Origin: Mansonella perstans
Taxonomy: Eukaryota; Nematoda; Chromadorea; Rhabditida; Onchocercidae
Direction of reading: 5' to 3'
Length of the DNA stretch: 64,000 bases
Assembly (NCBI GenBank): GCA_037074765.1
Contig: JBAMDO010000021.1
Coordinates: 70,001 to 134,000, forward strand
The stretch's first letter is position 1, and each line of letters opens with the position of its first letter. The position numbers were made by a program, and so were the translations under genes. Shown piece after piece: positions 36,903 to 55,783 of this stretch. The notes under the pieces were generated by a model. It did not search any database. It saw nothing but the letters and a program-made list of their open reading frames with translations, and had not been told where the DNA came from.

Positions 36903-36909
36903 TTACAGG
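36903..36909 (+). promoter_or_regulatory. Probable 5' splice or trans-splice acceptor of vps-4
   Basis: TTTACAG stands one base before the ATG (TTTACAGGATG). In a nematode, an acceptor this close to the start suggests addition of a spliced leader. A short untranslated exon upstream would look the same. Confidence 0.45.
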
Positions 36910-45180
<8,271 letters not shown>

Positions 45181-48169
45181 CGTTTTCGAAGGAAACAAAG
45201 AGATTTGAATGCGTTTAGCGTATACCGAACCAATTATTTCATATTATAGTATTTGAGTGCGATTTTTTGTTGTATATACGGCATATGGATGAGAGCATTT
45301 TGGGGTGCTGTTTCAATGGTTTGAAATTTATAGCTTCGTTTTAATTGAATTTCGATTTAATTTTAACCTGTTTTCGGTTTTTCAACCTTTACAGGTAGAT
45401 AGATAGCTGTTTGATTCATATCTTTTTCGCAAAAAAAAAAATTTAGTTAATCGTAATTCAAACCTTTGATGAAGATCATATTATTTCAAAAAATTCTGTG
45501 AAACATTTTTTTTTTAACTGTGAAATAAGAATTAAGACTGTTAAGACTAAGGACAGATCACAACTGCATTCTGTTAAATAAATTATTTTTTAATCATATT
45601 TGAATAAAATCTTTCCAGAAATGATGCAAAACTGGATACAACAAAACTGGAAAGTTGTGTGATTTCCACTCAGATTTTTTTTTTTTTTTATAACACACCA
45701 TAATATTGGTTACAATCTTTATTCAAGAAAGTTTTGTCAAAAATTCGGACATTGGCTACTGAAATTTCTAATTTTACGCAGAGATAGTTTCTCTTATAAC
45801 AGTGATGCTTGTTTAGTTGTGCAGCAGAGGTGCACAATAATTTTTTTTTTTAATCCTGAAATCTAAAACTCTGTTGATGTTTTCTAAATTGATGAATGAA
45901 AAAGAAGTCGGTTAATATTGTTTTAGCATTGAATATAAGAGAGTTTTAGCTAGGCTAGCTTGTGTTCTTGTATAAAATCAATCATTTTTTTCCGGTAGAT
46001 TTTTCCTCCTCCATTCAGCAGTTCTATTTTTAACTTGCTATTCATTTGAGATTAATCACTGATCGTGTTAATTCATGAATTGAAACGCAAAGAAATTAAT
46101 TAATCTTCACATCAATGTTTGTTTTCATCGTCTATTTATATTTGTATGTTTAATGTTATCTAGTAAGGGAACAAAAAAAAAGGAAAGTTTTTCAAATAAA
46201 TTTTAAGCTGTACATTTTTTTTCTGAGAAAACTTATCATTATAATTAAATGATAATATACAAATATGAATTAGAAGTTGTAATTTCGATAGAATTAAAAA
46301 TTTTTTAGGAAATTTGGAGTGAAAAAAAAATGAATAAATTTGGGATAATGTTAGCGATAGATAATGCTTGAAAGTATTGATTGCAAATGAGCTCAAATGA
46401 CAAAGTGTGACAATTCAATTGCACATTCTTCTATTTATAAAATTAATTGGAACTAACTGATAGTATTATTTCATTGAATGTGGAAAATCTTTATAATTCA
46501 GTTTGTTTTAAAAAAAAAAAGAAAAAAGAAAGAAAGAAACTTATTTCTCTTTAAACAACTAAGATTTTGATTTCGTTAATTTTTCTGAATTATATTATTA
46601 AATTCTGGTTACAAAATTTTTATCAAAAATTATAGCAAAATTTCATTTCATTCCAATCATTTGTTAAACTGCGAAAAATTTTGCAACGACAATAAGGCTG
46701 TAATATCTATCACAGGTATGTGTGTGTTATGTGTGGATGTATATGATGTCACCTTTATAGATGTTATATTTGATAACGCTTGATAATGATGATATTGATA
46801 TGCTTGAATTAGGTGTAGGGTAATTAGACTGTTTTATTTAATGATTTTAAAAGTTGGTTACGGGGATTAAAAGATTTACAGTGTAGTTTATCGAATTTTT
46901 TTTTTACAAAAAATAAAAAACTTTATATTTATGCTTAGGCTTAGTATTAGTGCTTTTATCATTAAAGTATTTTATTGATTAAAATCACTTATACTTTTAT
47001 CAATTAAATAATTAAGTAAAGTGTAATAATTATTAATTAATGATGTAAATGAGTTGAAATGAAAAGTACTTGAAATTGATGGTTAGGACAATTAGATATA
47101 TCTTGTTGAAATTGTCAAACAATCATTTTGTAATTTATTTCATATAAAAGTATAAATTGGTTTTACAATGATAATTCATGCACAGTGTCATTTAAATGAC
47201 GTATTTCCAGATCAAATATAACACAGAGATTTTAACTATTTAAAATTTTTAAATTTTAGCAAATGTAATAAATTGTAAGTATGCAAAATATAATGCAATA
47301 CACAGGGATATTATTTAAGCATACATTCATATTTATTCAATAATTTATAGAAATTTTAGTACTAATTATTGCTAACAATTGTTTGCACATACATTTAATG
47401 TTATTCAATTTTTATTATAAGTATGTTTATCAAAAAACTTTTTAGAGATGGAATTGCTAGTAAAATTGTTTTTACTCTTTTTTTGGCTAATAATTAATTT
47501 TAGTCTTGGCTTAGAATAATAATGGTTACTTTTGTATTCTTATTCTTTTGCTCTATTTTTGGCTAATAATTATTTTGGTCCTGGCTAAAATGGTTCACCA
47601 ATAGATAATTTCTGTTCTATTACAGATTATTGATCGCCAAACTTTCAATTCGATATAACTTATTAATCGTTGAAAGTTTCCAACTGCTAACCTTTAACCT
47701 TTATTGATGATCAGTGGTAATTGTATGTAAATTACAGTTGCTGATTTTTCGGTCGAGCATTAGAAGAGTATTGTGTAAAATGATATTTGTACAGTGTATG
47801 TATGTGTCTGTGTATGTGTATGTGTGCATGTAGATATGTGTGTGTGTATGTATTAAAATGTCAATTCTAGCCTCTTCTTCCCTGCTGCTCAAAAAAAATC
47901 ACCGAACAAATGTTACTAATCAAATGGCTTAAAAAAAGGGCGTTGCAAAGTTTAAATTTTATTTAATCGTTTAAATTTCACTTTTTTTTTGTTGCAAGAA
48001 GAAATTTAATTGGTACACATAAACTGTATTGAATGGACAATGGCTATTCAAATCATTCATTTCTGGCTAATTTTTACTTTAATTATTTTCTAACTCCTCA
48101 ATTATTTAATTTATTCATTTAAAATCTTTCTCTTTTTTTTTTACTCCCATTCTATTACACTGCAATAGT

Positions 48170-48420
48170 TGTAGCGTGTGCATGTGTTTATTTGTGTGTC
48201 TGTGTGTGTGTGTGTGCATATGTATGTATGTATGTATGTACATATATATATATATATATATATGTATGTGTATGTTTAAGCATGTATGTGTTTGTACGTG
48301 TATATGTATGTGTCTGTATTTGTTTATGTTTGTATGTGTATGTATGTGTATGTTTGTTTGTGTATATGTGTGTGTATGCATGTGCATATGTGTGTCTATA
48401 TGGGTTTATGTATGTGTGAT
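48170..48420. repeat. TG/TATG microsatellite
   Basis: About 250 bases of TGTG, TATG and TATATA repeats with variants such as TGTTTG and TGCATG. Open frames on both strands across it are low-complexity artefacts. Confidence 0.9.
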
Positions 48421-48965
48421 ACGGTATATTGATGCCATCATAGTTCTCGTTTATATCATCATTAACAATAAATGTATCGGGAAAAATTTTCAGTGTTGTT
48501 TAATTTTGAAAATGTCATTGAAGAAATTTTCAATTTTCCAGAAGAGAAATGAAGCCTTAAAAAAAAACTAGGCAAATTTGGAGTTTATTTATCCATCTTC
48601 TTAATTTATCCGGGTAAAAAAATCTCTAGTATCTGTATCTATATCGTCGCATATGACATGCCACTATGTCACTTCTGTCGTTATTTCACAATTTTTCTGA
48701 ATAAATGAATATTTAATTCATTTTGAAATGTTTCATTTTGACTTTCTTTTGTTAACTATTTGTGGCATTTTCAGTGGCCAGTGGTCGATACATATTCCAT
48801 ATATATATATATATATATATATATAGTAAAAATGAAGTAAAATGAATTAAGATTGATGATCAATTATAAGTTGAATCAACATTCATTATTGATACACTTA
48901 TCGGTTCATTTACTTTTTTACTTTATTGAATTTCCATCTATTCTATATATTCATGTTTTTTTCTC

Positions 48966-48972
48966 TTTTCCA
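48966..48972 (+). promoter_or_regulatory. Probable 5' splice or trans-splice acceptor of the transporter gene
   Basis: TTTTCCAG ends 25 bases before the ATG at 48998, with a pyrimidine-rich lead. It fits spliced-leader addition or the end of an untranslated-exon intron. Confidence 0.5.
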
Positions 48973-48997
48973 GAATTTTATTAATTCCACGAAGAAA

Positions 48998-51900
48998 ATG
49001 GCTTCCCAAAGTGACAGTGTTGTGGACAAAATTCATCTAAAACGACGCATTTCCCTTCTAAATGGTTGTGCGATCATTATTGGTGTTATTGTTGGTTCTG
49101 GAATATTTGTCAGTCCTCAGGGTTTGTTAATTTTTTGAAATTTCAAAAATTACTTAGATATTTCGAATGAAAAATTTATTTTACTTTTTTAAGGTGTTCT
49201 CTCTGAATCGGGAAGTGTCGGTCTATCGCTGATCGTATGGATTCTCTCAGGTGCATATGCCACTATGGGTGCTTTCATTTATGCTGAACTTGGAACAACT
49301 ATACCTAAAAGTGGCGGTGAATATGCCTATATCAGTGAAGTAAGTGTGAAAATAATAGTTAAACAAATGCATTCTTTTTTTTTCATAATTTATTTATAAT
49401 TAGTACTTTCTCAAGCTAGTCTTTCAGTTTTTGTTTTTTCTCTTCGAATGATATGTAAATTCTATTGCTAATTTTATTCTTATCTATTGCTTGGAAAAAA
49501 ATTCTGCATTTCTGAATAGAATAAAATGAATTTAGTACTTAATTGAAATATGAAAAGCATAAACATCTAATTGCATGAGGCAGAAATGAAATTTATTGTT
49601 GAAAACGAAATTACACTTAGCGAGATTTCAAATCTTTCAAATAAGATTGAAATCTTAATTGCAAAGAATTTTTTAATTATTTGTTTGTTTTATTTACTGA
49701 CTTACTTCTACTTACTTCACTTCCTTCACTTCATTTTTATCTGTCAACAGTTTGATTTTCATCAATCCTTTTCATTGGCAATTTTTGAGAATAAAAATTG
49801 AATATGAAAGATGAAAATATGGAAAATATAATTAAAATGAAAGGTAAATTCTGGATATATATCTGAGAACATAGATTATAATACAGAAATTATATAGTGA
49901 TTTATGATAATAATTCTTCTCTCTCTTCCGTTTCTTCTTATCTTGGACTAAATTGTAGTTTTGTGTTTTCATCTTTGAGCTTTTAATTTAATACACTCTT
50001 ATAAACATAGTTTTATTTGAATTTGAATAGTTAAGAATTTGAATACTGTTAATCTGAAAAGTATTTGAAATATTTTCATCCATTTCTATTAAAGTAACCT
50101 TATTTTGCAGGCATTTGGACCTTTACCTGCATTTCTCTTTCTTTGGGCTGCATTAGTTATCATTAATCCAACATCAAATGCTATTATGGCATTAACATTT
50201 GCTCAGTATACGTTTCAGCCATTCTTCTTGACTTGTGTAGTGCCTGATTATGCCGTGAAGTTATTAGCTGCATGCCTCATTTGTATGTTTTTTTAAAATT
50301 AAATTTATAAATTCAGTCGTTTTTGAAAGTTATATTTACATATGACTTTTGATTATACCATTCAGTGGCTTATTCTTTGTTTCAGAAAAATCTTTCTTTC
50401 TTTATGTTGCCAAAATTCACTAATAAACTAAAAGTAAAATTTTGAAAATTGTTGAAATCCAAACTTTTTTGAAATTATTCTAATAGAATGAGAACTTTTT
50501 GATTGTTATATTACCACAGGTTTGTTGACATTTATCAACTGCTATAGTGTGAAATGGTCAATGAGATTGCAGAATATTTTTTCTTTGGCCAAAGTCGCTT
50601 CTCTGTTGATCATTGTTATGGCTGGTTTATTGTGGTTATGTTTGGGTATGAACTTCTATATCATTATTTTATAATTCTTATCGAATCTCCTAAGATCACA
50701 GTATCACAACCAGAAGTTCCAAAATCGCCAATTTCTTAAGAGAATGGCAAATTAAATAGATAACAGGAAAGTTCAAGAACCTGGCATCACCGAAGAAACC
50801 TTAATTTGTGTAGTTTAGACACGTACTTTCCACGCAATCATTCAAAAAATCATTTGTATTTTAATATAATTTGATCTAATTTTTAGTCCAGATCAAAAGC
50901 AATTTGTACCTTCTTAAGATTCAAACTGTATAAGTTGAAAGTTGTCATCCAGCTCCGAATTACTGAAACAAATTGAAATGATAAAATCCAGAAAATTGTT
51001 CAGTCTTTCTTCAGCTTTATCCAAATTCTATCAGTGATATCAAAGGAATTATTTCAGGTAATACAGAAAATTTGGAACCAAATACATTATTTGAAGGAAC
51101 ACGAATAAGTCCGAGCCATATAGCATTGGCTTTCTATTCGGGTGCATTCTCATTTAGCGGATGGTAATAATTTTCACTTCAAAAACATTCCATTCTCGCT
51201 TTTTGCTAACAATATTGTTTCTTTTCTTTTTTTTGTCTTTCTATAGAAGAACTAAAGGAAGAAACGTCGGCTATGTTGCATTGGTGCATCAACTTTTTAA
51301 ATTCACATATTTAGCTATGTCATTAGGCTTTGTTGATTGCAGAATATTGCGGGAGAATGTTAAACCATGATTTGATAGAATGCAGATTAATTGAAATTAA
51401 TCATTGCGATCAGTAATTATTCATTGATTTTTATTTCACATTTCTGCACATCACTGTTAGTTATGAAATGGAAATAGAAAGAAAAAAATTTTAGAAATTT
51501 TATATTTTCTATTTGTCTATTATATATAGCAATTATCAATAGATAATGATGATTGCAGGAAAAAAAAAAAGCACCAGATCCTTTTAATATCTCTTTCAAG
51601 CAATGTTTTTTTTAATTTCTAATTCCCAGTTTTTAACAATTTTTAGATCTTAGTTTTCATTGATTGAAGGAAATACAATTTCCCGAAATGCATTTTGAAC
51701 AAATACTATTTCCAGTTCGTTTTTGTTCCTTCAGTTATGTAATTTTTTCTTTTTTTTCCAGGAATGCGTTGAATTTCGTGACCGAAGAGCTTATTAATCC
51801 GCGCAAGTAAGTTTCCATTTTCAATTTAATTCATAAAAGAGTTTATAAACCAGTATAAATGACTGTTATAGACTCATCTTTTTAGTTAGTATAAAGAAGT

Positions 51901-53549
51901 AAGCAAAATTCTAATATGATGTACTACAAATTGACGGGAAGTTGAAACAAAAAGATGGCGAATCATAACTTTGTCTGTATTCAAGAAATTTGCCTCGCGC
52001 GATTATGATATCGTTGTTCGTAGTGACAGTTATATATATGCTGGTTAATATCGCATATTTCGCTGTCTTGTCTGTATGGGAAATGCTGGATTCACGGGCA
52101 GTTGCAATAACTTTTGCGACGAGAGCAATGGGTCGTTTTGCACCAATAATGCCTTTATTTGTTTCGATTTCTTGTGCTGGAGGTTTAAATAGTGTCATTT
52201 TCTCAGCAAGTCGAATGTTCTTCGTTGGTGCCAGGTTATATTAGTTCAAAATTTCAAATTTCCTTTTTCAGCTTCTCATATTCTAAAGAAATTTTTAACC
52301 ATTTAAAGTGTAAATATGAAATAGTTGCGCTAGAATTAAGCATCGTAATGAAGTAGTTATTTTACAGTACAACTTTTCTTGTTCTTATGGAATTCCTGTA
52401 GCTTATCATGTCATCGGATAAGGCATCTTATTGCAATATGATTATTCACCTACTCATACCTTAAAAATGCGCATCAGAATCTGGAACTGTTCATTTTAAA
52501 ATTATTAATTTGTTCATTTTTTGCCATTAAGAAAATTTTTCAGAGATGGGCAACTTCCTGAATTACTTTCCATGGTTTCTGTAAATTATTTAACGCCATT
52601 ACCATCACTGCTTATTCTTAGCATCTTGTCGCTAATGATGCTGGTTAATTCAAATGTTCATTCACTCATTAATTATCTGGCATTTACTGAAGCACTTGTC
52701 ACAACACTTTCTGTTGCTGGCCTGATCAAATTACGATTTACTCGGCCTGATATCCCTCGTCCAATCAAAGTAAACAATGAATTTTTTTCTTTTTTTATTG
52801 TTTAGTTGGCTTAGAAATCATTTCAGTTTTATTTCATGAGTTTTGCTCAAAAAAAAGTAGAAACTGTAATACCCTTTTATTAGTAAAGAAGCAATTTATT
52901 ATATATCATGACTACCTAAAAAGATTACCTAAAAACAGTGTGATTCATTCGTAAAACTGCCCGTTTTTACAACTACCGTTTTTTATTTCCCTTAATTTTG
53001 TCTCAAAGGACATATATACAATTGGATATAGATATAATCAGTACTGTTTTCCTGAATTTGCAGATAGTAATTTATTATGTTAGCGGTTTGCACTTCACAT
53101 TTACTTGTTAGCTTTTCTTCATAGATGACAATGATTTCTTTAATAAAACAATTTCAGCATCATATTCTCTTCCCAATAACATTCCTGATTATTTGTGTTT
53201 CACTGTTGATGTTGCCCTTCTTTGACAAGCCCAAAGAACTCTTCACTAGTGTTTCAATCATTTCCACTGGTATTCCGTTTTATTTTGTTTTCGTGTTTTG
53301 GAAAAATAAACCAGATTGCTTATATAGGCCTTGGAGTAAGTTCTTTTTCTTTTATTTTAATATCTTAAATCAAAAGAGACATCATTTCTTTTACGAAAAT
53401 CTATTTCTCTTATTGTCCCCTAAATAGGAAAACAACAGAAATTACACATTTTTTTACAGTTCATTAAATTCTAGTATTTTCCAGTTTCAATCACTCGTAC
53501 AATCCAAAAATTGCTTTATTGTGTTCCGGAAGAAAAGAATACTGATTAG
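48998..53549 (+). CDS. LAT-type amino-acid transporter light chain (SLC7-like)
   Basis: Membrane exchanger of neutral or cationic amino acids, of the APC superfamily, which works as the light chain of a heteromer. Ten exons: 48998-49121, 49194-49339, 50111-50282, 50520-50645, 51058-51163, 51762-51806, 51986-52234, 52544-52769, 53158-53335, 53485-53549; phases agree and give 478 aa, a normal length. Seen: helix 1 motif [107 protein letters not shown]; and the C-terminus VPEEKNTD. A Cys in [10 protein letters not shown] lies where LAT light chains bond to the heavy chain, which favours the heavy-chain-dependent group (AAT-1/2/3-like). Exon 7 uses a CAAG acceptor. The join before exon 9 (PIK/HHILFP) departs slightly from the family and is the least certain. 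The last two exons occur again, broken, at 62.66-62.97 kb. Confidence 0.93.
50675..50760. repeat. Dispersed repeat, copy 2 (transporter intron 4)
   Basis: ATTCTTATCGAATCTCCTAA followed by GATCACAGTATCACAACCAGAAGTT-type sequence is the counterpart of 20890-20990. It lies in the intron between exons 4 and 5, in the same direction as the gene. Confidence 0.75.
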
Positions 53550-54041
53550 AAGAAAGTTTCCTCCAATATTTGCTTTGTCTTTGTTCTGACCACTACTTCT
53601 CTATATCTTTCAAAAAAAAATTTAGTTCAGTATTTAAAACACATCACATCATGCTATTGTATTTTAATTCCAGTTCTAAATTCAGTTCAAGTTTCACAGA
53701 ATAAGAGAATTTTGTTTTTGGCGTAATTATTATGCAACTTGAACTACATCGTAATTCCATAATATTGATAATAGGTATGAAAATCTGTTATTCATTTTTC
53801 CTTTATCGATATTTGTTCAACGGAAGTAGGTAACAACATATCTTTTGTTTCATGTTATATATTACAGTGCTCAAATGAATTTATATGTTATTAATTCTTG
53901 GAATATTATTCAACAAATTAATTTTTATTGATTCAACAAAACTATGATGTTTAAATTGCAAATCATTAAAACAAGAAAAAAACCACATATCTTTGTAAGA
54001 TAGATTTTCTGATTTCAGAAAATTTTTGAATTCCAACTTAC

Positions 54042-54151
54042 CTATCATCAAAGATTAAAAATTTCTGACATTCGTTCAAATTACTTTGTGACGAACAAAT
54101 GATAGCAATTGTAGCAATAAAGACGATTATCGATGATATCGTACTATTCAT
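54042..54151 (-). pseudogene. Orphan first-exon copy of the DOMON gene
   Basis: From ATG at 54151 the minus strand reads a signal peptide (MNSTISSIIVFIATIAII), nearly that of the working gene (MNGTISSIIVFIAATAII), then SSQSNLNECQK and a short different end up to a GTAAGT donor at 54041. The frame is open and the donor is canonical. No following DOMON exon exists to the left on this strand, where the transporter gene lies. The exon is therefore a remnant of the segmental duplication, perhaps still transcribed. Confidence 0.75.
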
Positions 54152-54363
54152 ATGTTCCTCTTATGTAGATATATCGTTTCACCGTTAAAAAAAGAAAAAA
54201 GAAACTTTTTATATAAATCACTTTTTTTATTTTACAGCGAATTCTGTTATAAAATTTCGTCAGTGAACAATGAATTGAGTAAATAAATTAGCTTTCGGAA
54301 AATACCAATGATATATTATAAATTTAGTTTTTGTTGGGTGAGAATCGACTATTCATGTGATGC

Positions 54364-54388
54364 CACCTTAATTACTACTATTAAGGTG
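54364..54388. other. Inverted repeat in the DOMON upstream block, copy 1
   Basis: CACCTTAAT, a 7-base loop and ATTAAGGTG form a perfect 9-bp stem. The same 25 bases stand at 61121-61145 at the corresponding place. Confidence 0.7.
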
Positions 54389-55783
54389 ACACAATATTAA
54401 TTACATTATCTTTATACAAATAAGAGAATTTAAGCATATTTTGAGCAATTGTAGCATTCACTACTAAATTATCATTTTTTTCTATTGCAAAATAAAATTC
54501 CAGAAAAGCATAATAAAATTTCTGTATGAAATAAAACTTACCAATCATTCTTAGTGTAAAAAAAAATATTTTTTCTCATTTTCATATTACAACAAATAGC
54601 TTATCATTTAATAGTAGAATTTTTAATTCCTGTCTGGTTATAGATTTCCAACAAACCAACGACAATTTTCAACAAAGCAATTATAATTTTTAATAAATCA
54701 ACGACAATTTAAAACAAAGCAAAGACATTAGGCAATTAAATAAATCATTCGAATGAAATATAAACGAAGGTTCATTGAAAATATCATTGGAATATGCACA
54801 GAAATTTCTTGCACTTTTACTATTGTTAAAATTTATTTATCATACATAAGCTATACGGAAAGACAGTGAAATGTGATTTTGAAAATTTGAATTATTTTAG
54901 TGATAAGTACAATCGAAAGATTCTTCTGAAATCTGACAGAATAATGGTATTACTGTGCGAGATATTTGGTTCTCTTCTTTTGTAACAAATAAAGCTTAAC
55001 TTCCTTGCTTCTTTTATTGGAACAAAGCTAATATCCAATGATTAGCTAAGCGAAACTGGTTTATTACAACTGAATTATCAGTGGTTTACTTTGGATGGGT
55101 GAGGATTTGTTGATCCTTATGAAGTAACAGAACACCAGGAATACGGATAGTATTTATTAAATAGAAATCAATTCAAATGAAATAAAATCGTTACTTTAAT
55201 CCCTGGATTAGAATAGAATGAATTATTGTTAGAGGATAAGATAGAAACAAAATAAGTAACAAGCTGAATCGATTATACAAGTGAAGTAATAAGGATTGCT
55301 TTTGATGGAATCGATGTGCGATCGTGTATGCTGAGTCATTGCTGAGTTAATTGTGACCTTTAACCTCAAATCCTAGCTAATGAGAACAAGTGGGGTAGCT
55401 ATCTTTACAAGGCTGATGGTATTCTCACAGTTGCAAGAAGAACTGACATACAACACTGGTTTCTTATAGAAAGACGAAATTGCATAGAAATGTCAGATAT
55501 AAATTTTAGATGATATGATCAACAGATAATTAACTAATTAACTCATCGATGCGAGAGAATATCTGATAAATTTTATCCTTTGTATGATGAATCCTTTATC
55601 TTGGAAATACTTTAATTGCTTTAACATATTATTAATTTTCGTTTTCACAACAATTACTGACAATGTGATATAATGATGACAAAATAATAACCTTATTGGA
55701 AAGTGATACAATGACGACCAAAATAAAGACATTACTGGAAAATTAAAATAATACATATTGGAATGCTCAAATGAATATATACA

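Larger units (their letters stand above)
33182..36909. other. Region between gsa-1 exon 1 and vps-4 (divergent genes)
   Basis: The two genes point away from each other, so this 3.7 kb should hold both 5' regions. Next to gsa-1 there are about 110 bases rich in CG dinucleotides (33182-33290), a likely 5' untranslated or promoter part. After it come a CA microsatellite, a GA-rich purine tract, tandem duplications (33980-34160 and 34255-34335) and repeated GGTACTGTAT(G/A) phrases near 34980-35080. No protein-coding gene is visible. Confidence 0.6.
45181..48997. other. Intergenic region between vps-4 and the amino-acid transporter
   Basis: No exon chain on either strand. It is AT-rich, with TG microsatellites at 47793-47855 and 48170-48420 and an AT run at 48798-48826. 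The vps-4 3' untranslated region and the promoter of the transporter must lie at its ends. Confidence 0.65.
53550..55783. other. Region between the transporter and the DOMON gene 3' end
   Basis: The genes converge here. It contains the transporter 3' untranslated region, the orphan DOMON exon 1 copy (54042-54151), its former upstream sequence with a hairpin (54364-54388), and unique AT-rich sequence from about 54740 to 55470 in which I see nothing. Confidence 0.7.

Noticed and set aside
48115..48571. Overlapping open frames of 75-131 codons
   Set aside because: They are microsatellite artefacts (TATG/TG repeats) on both strands.
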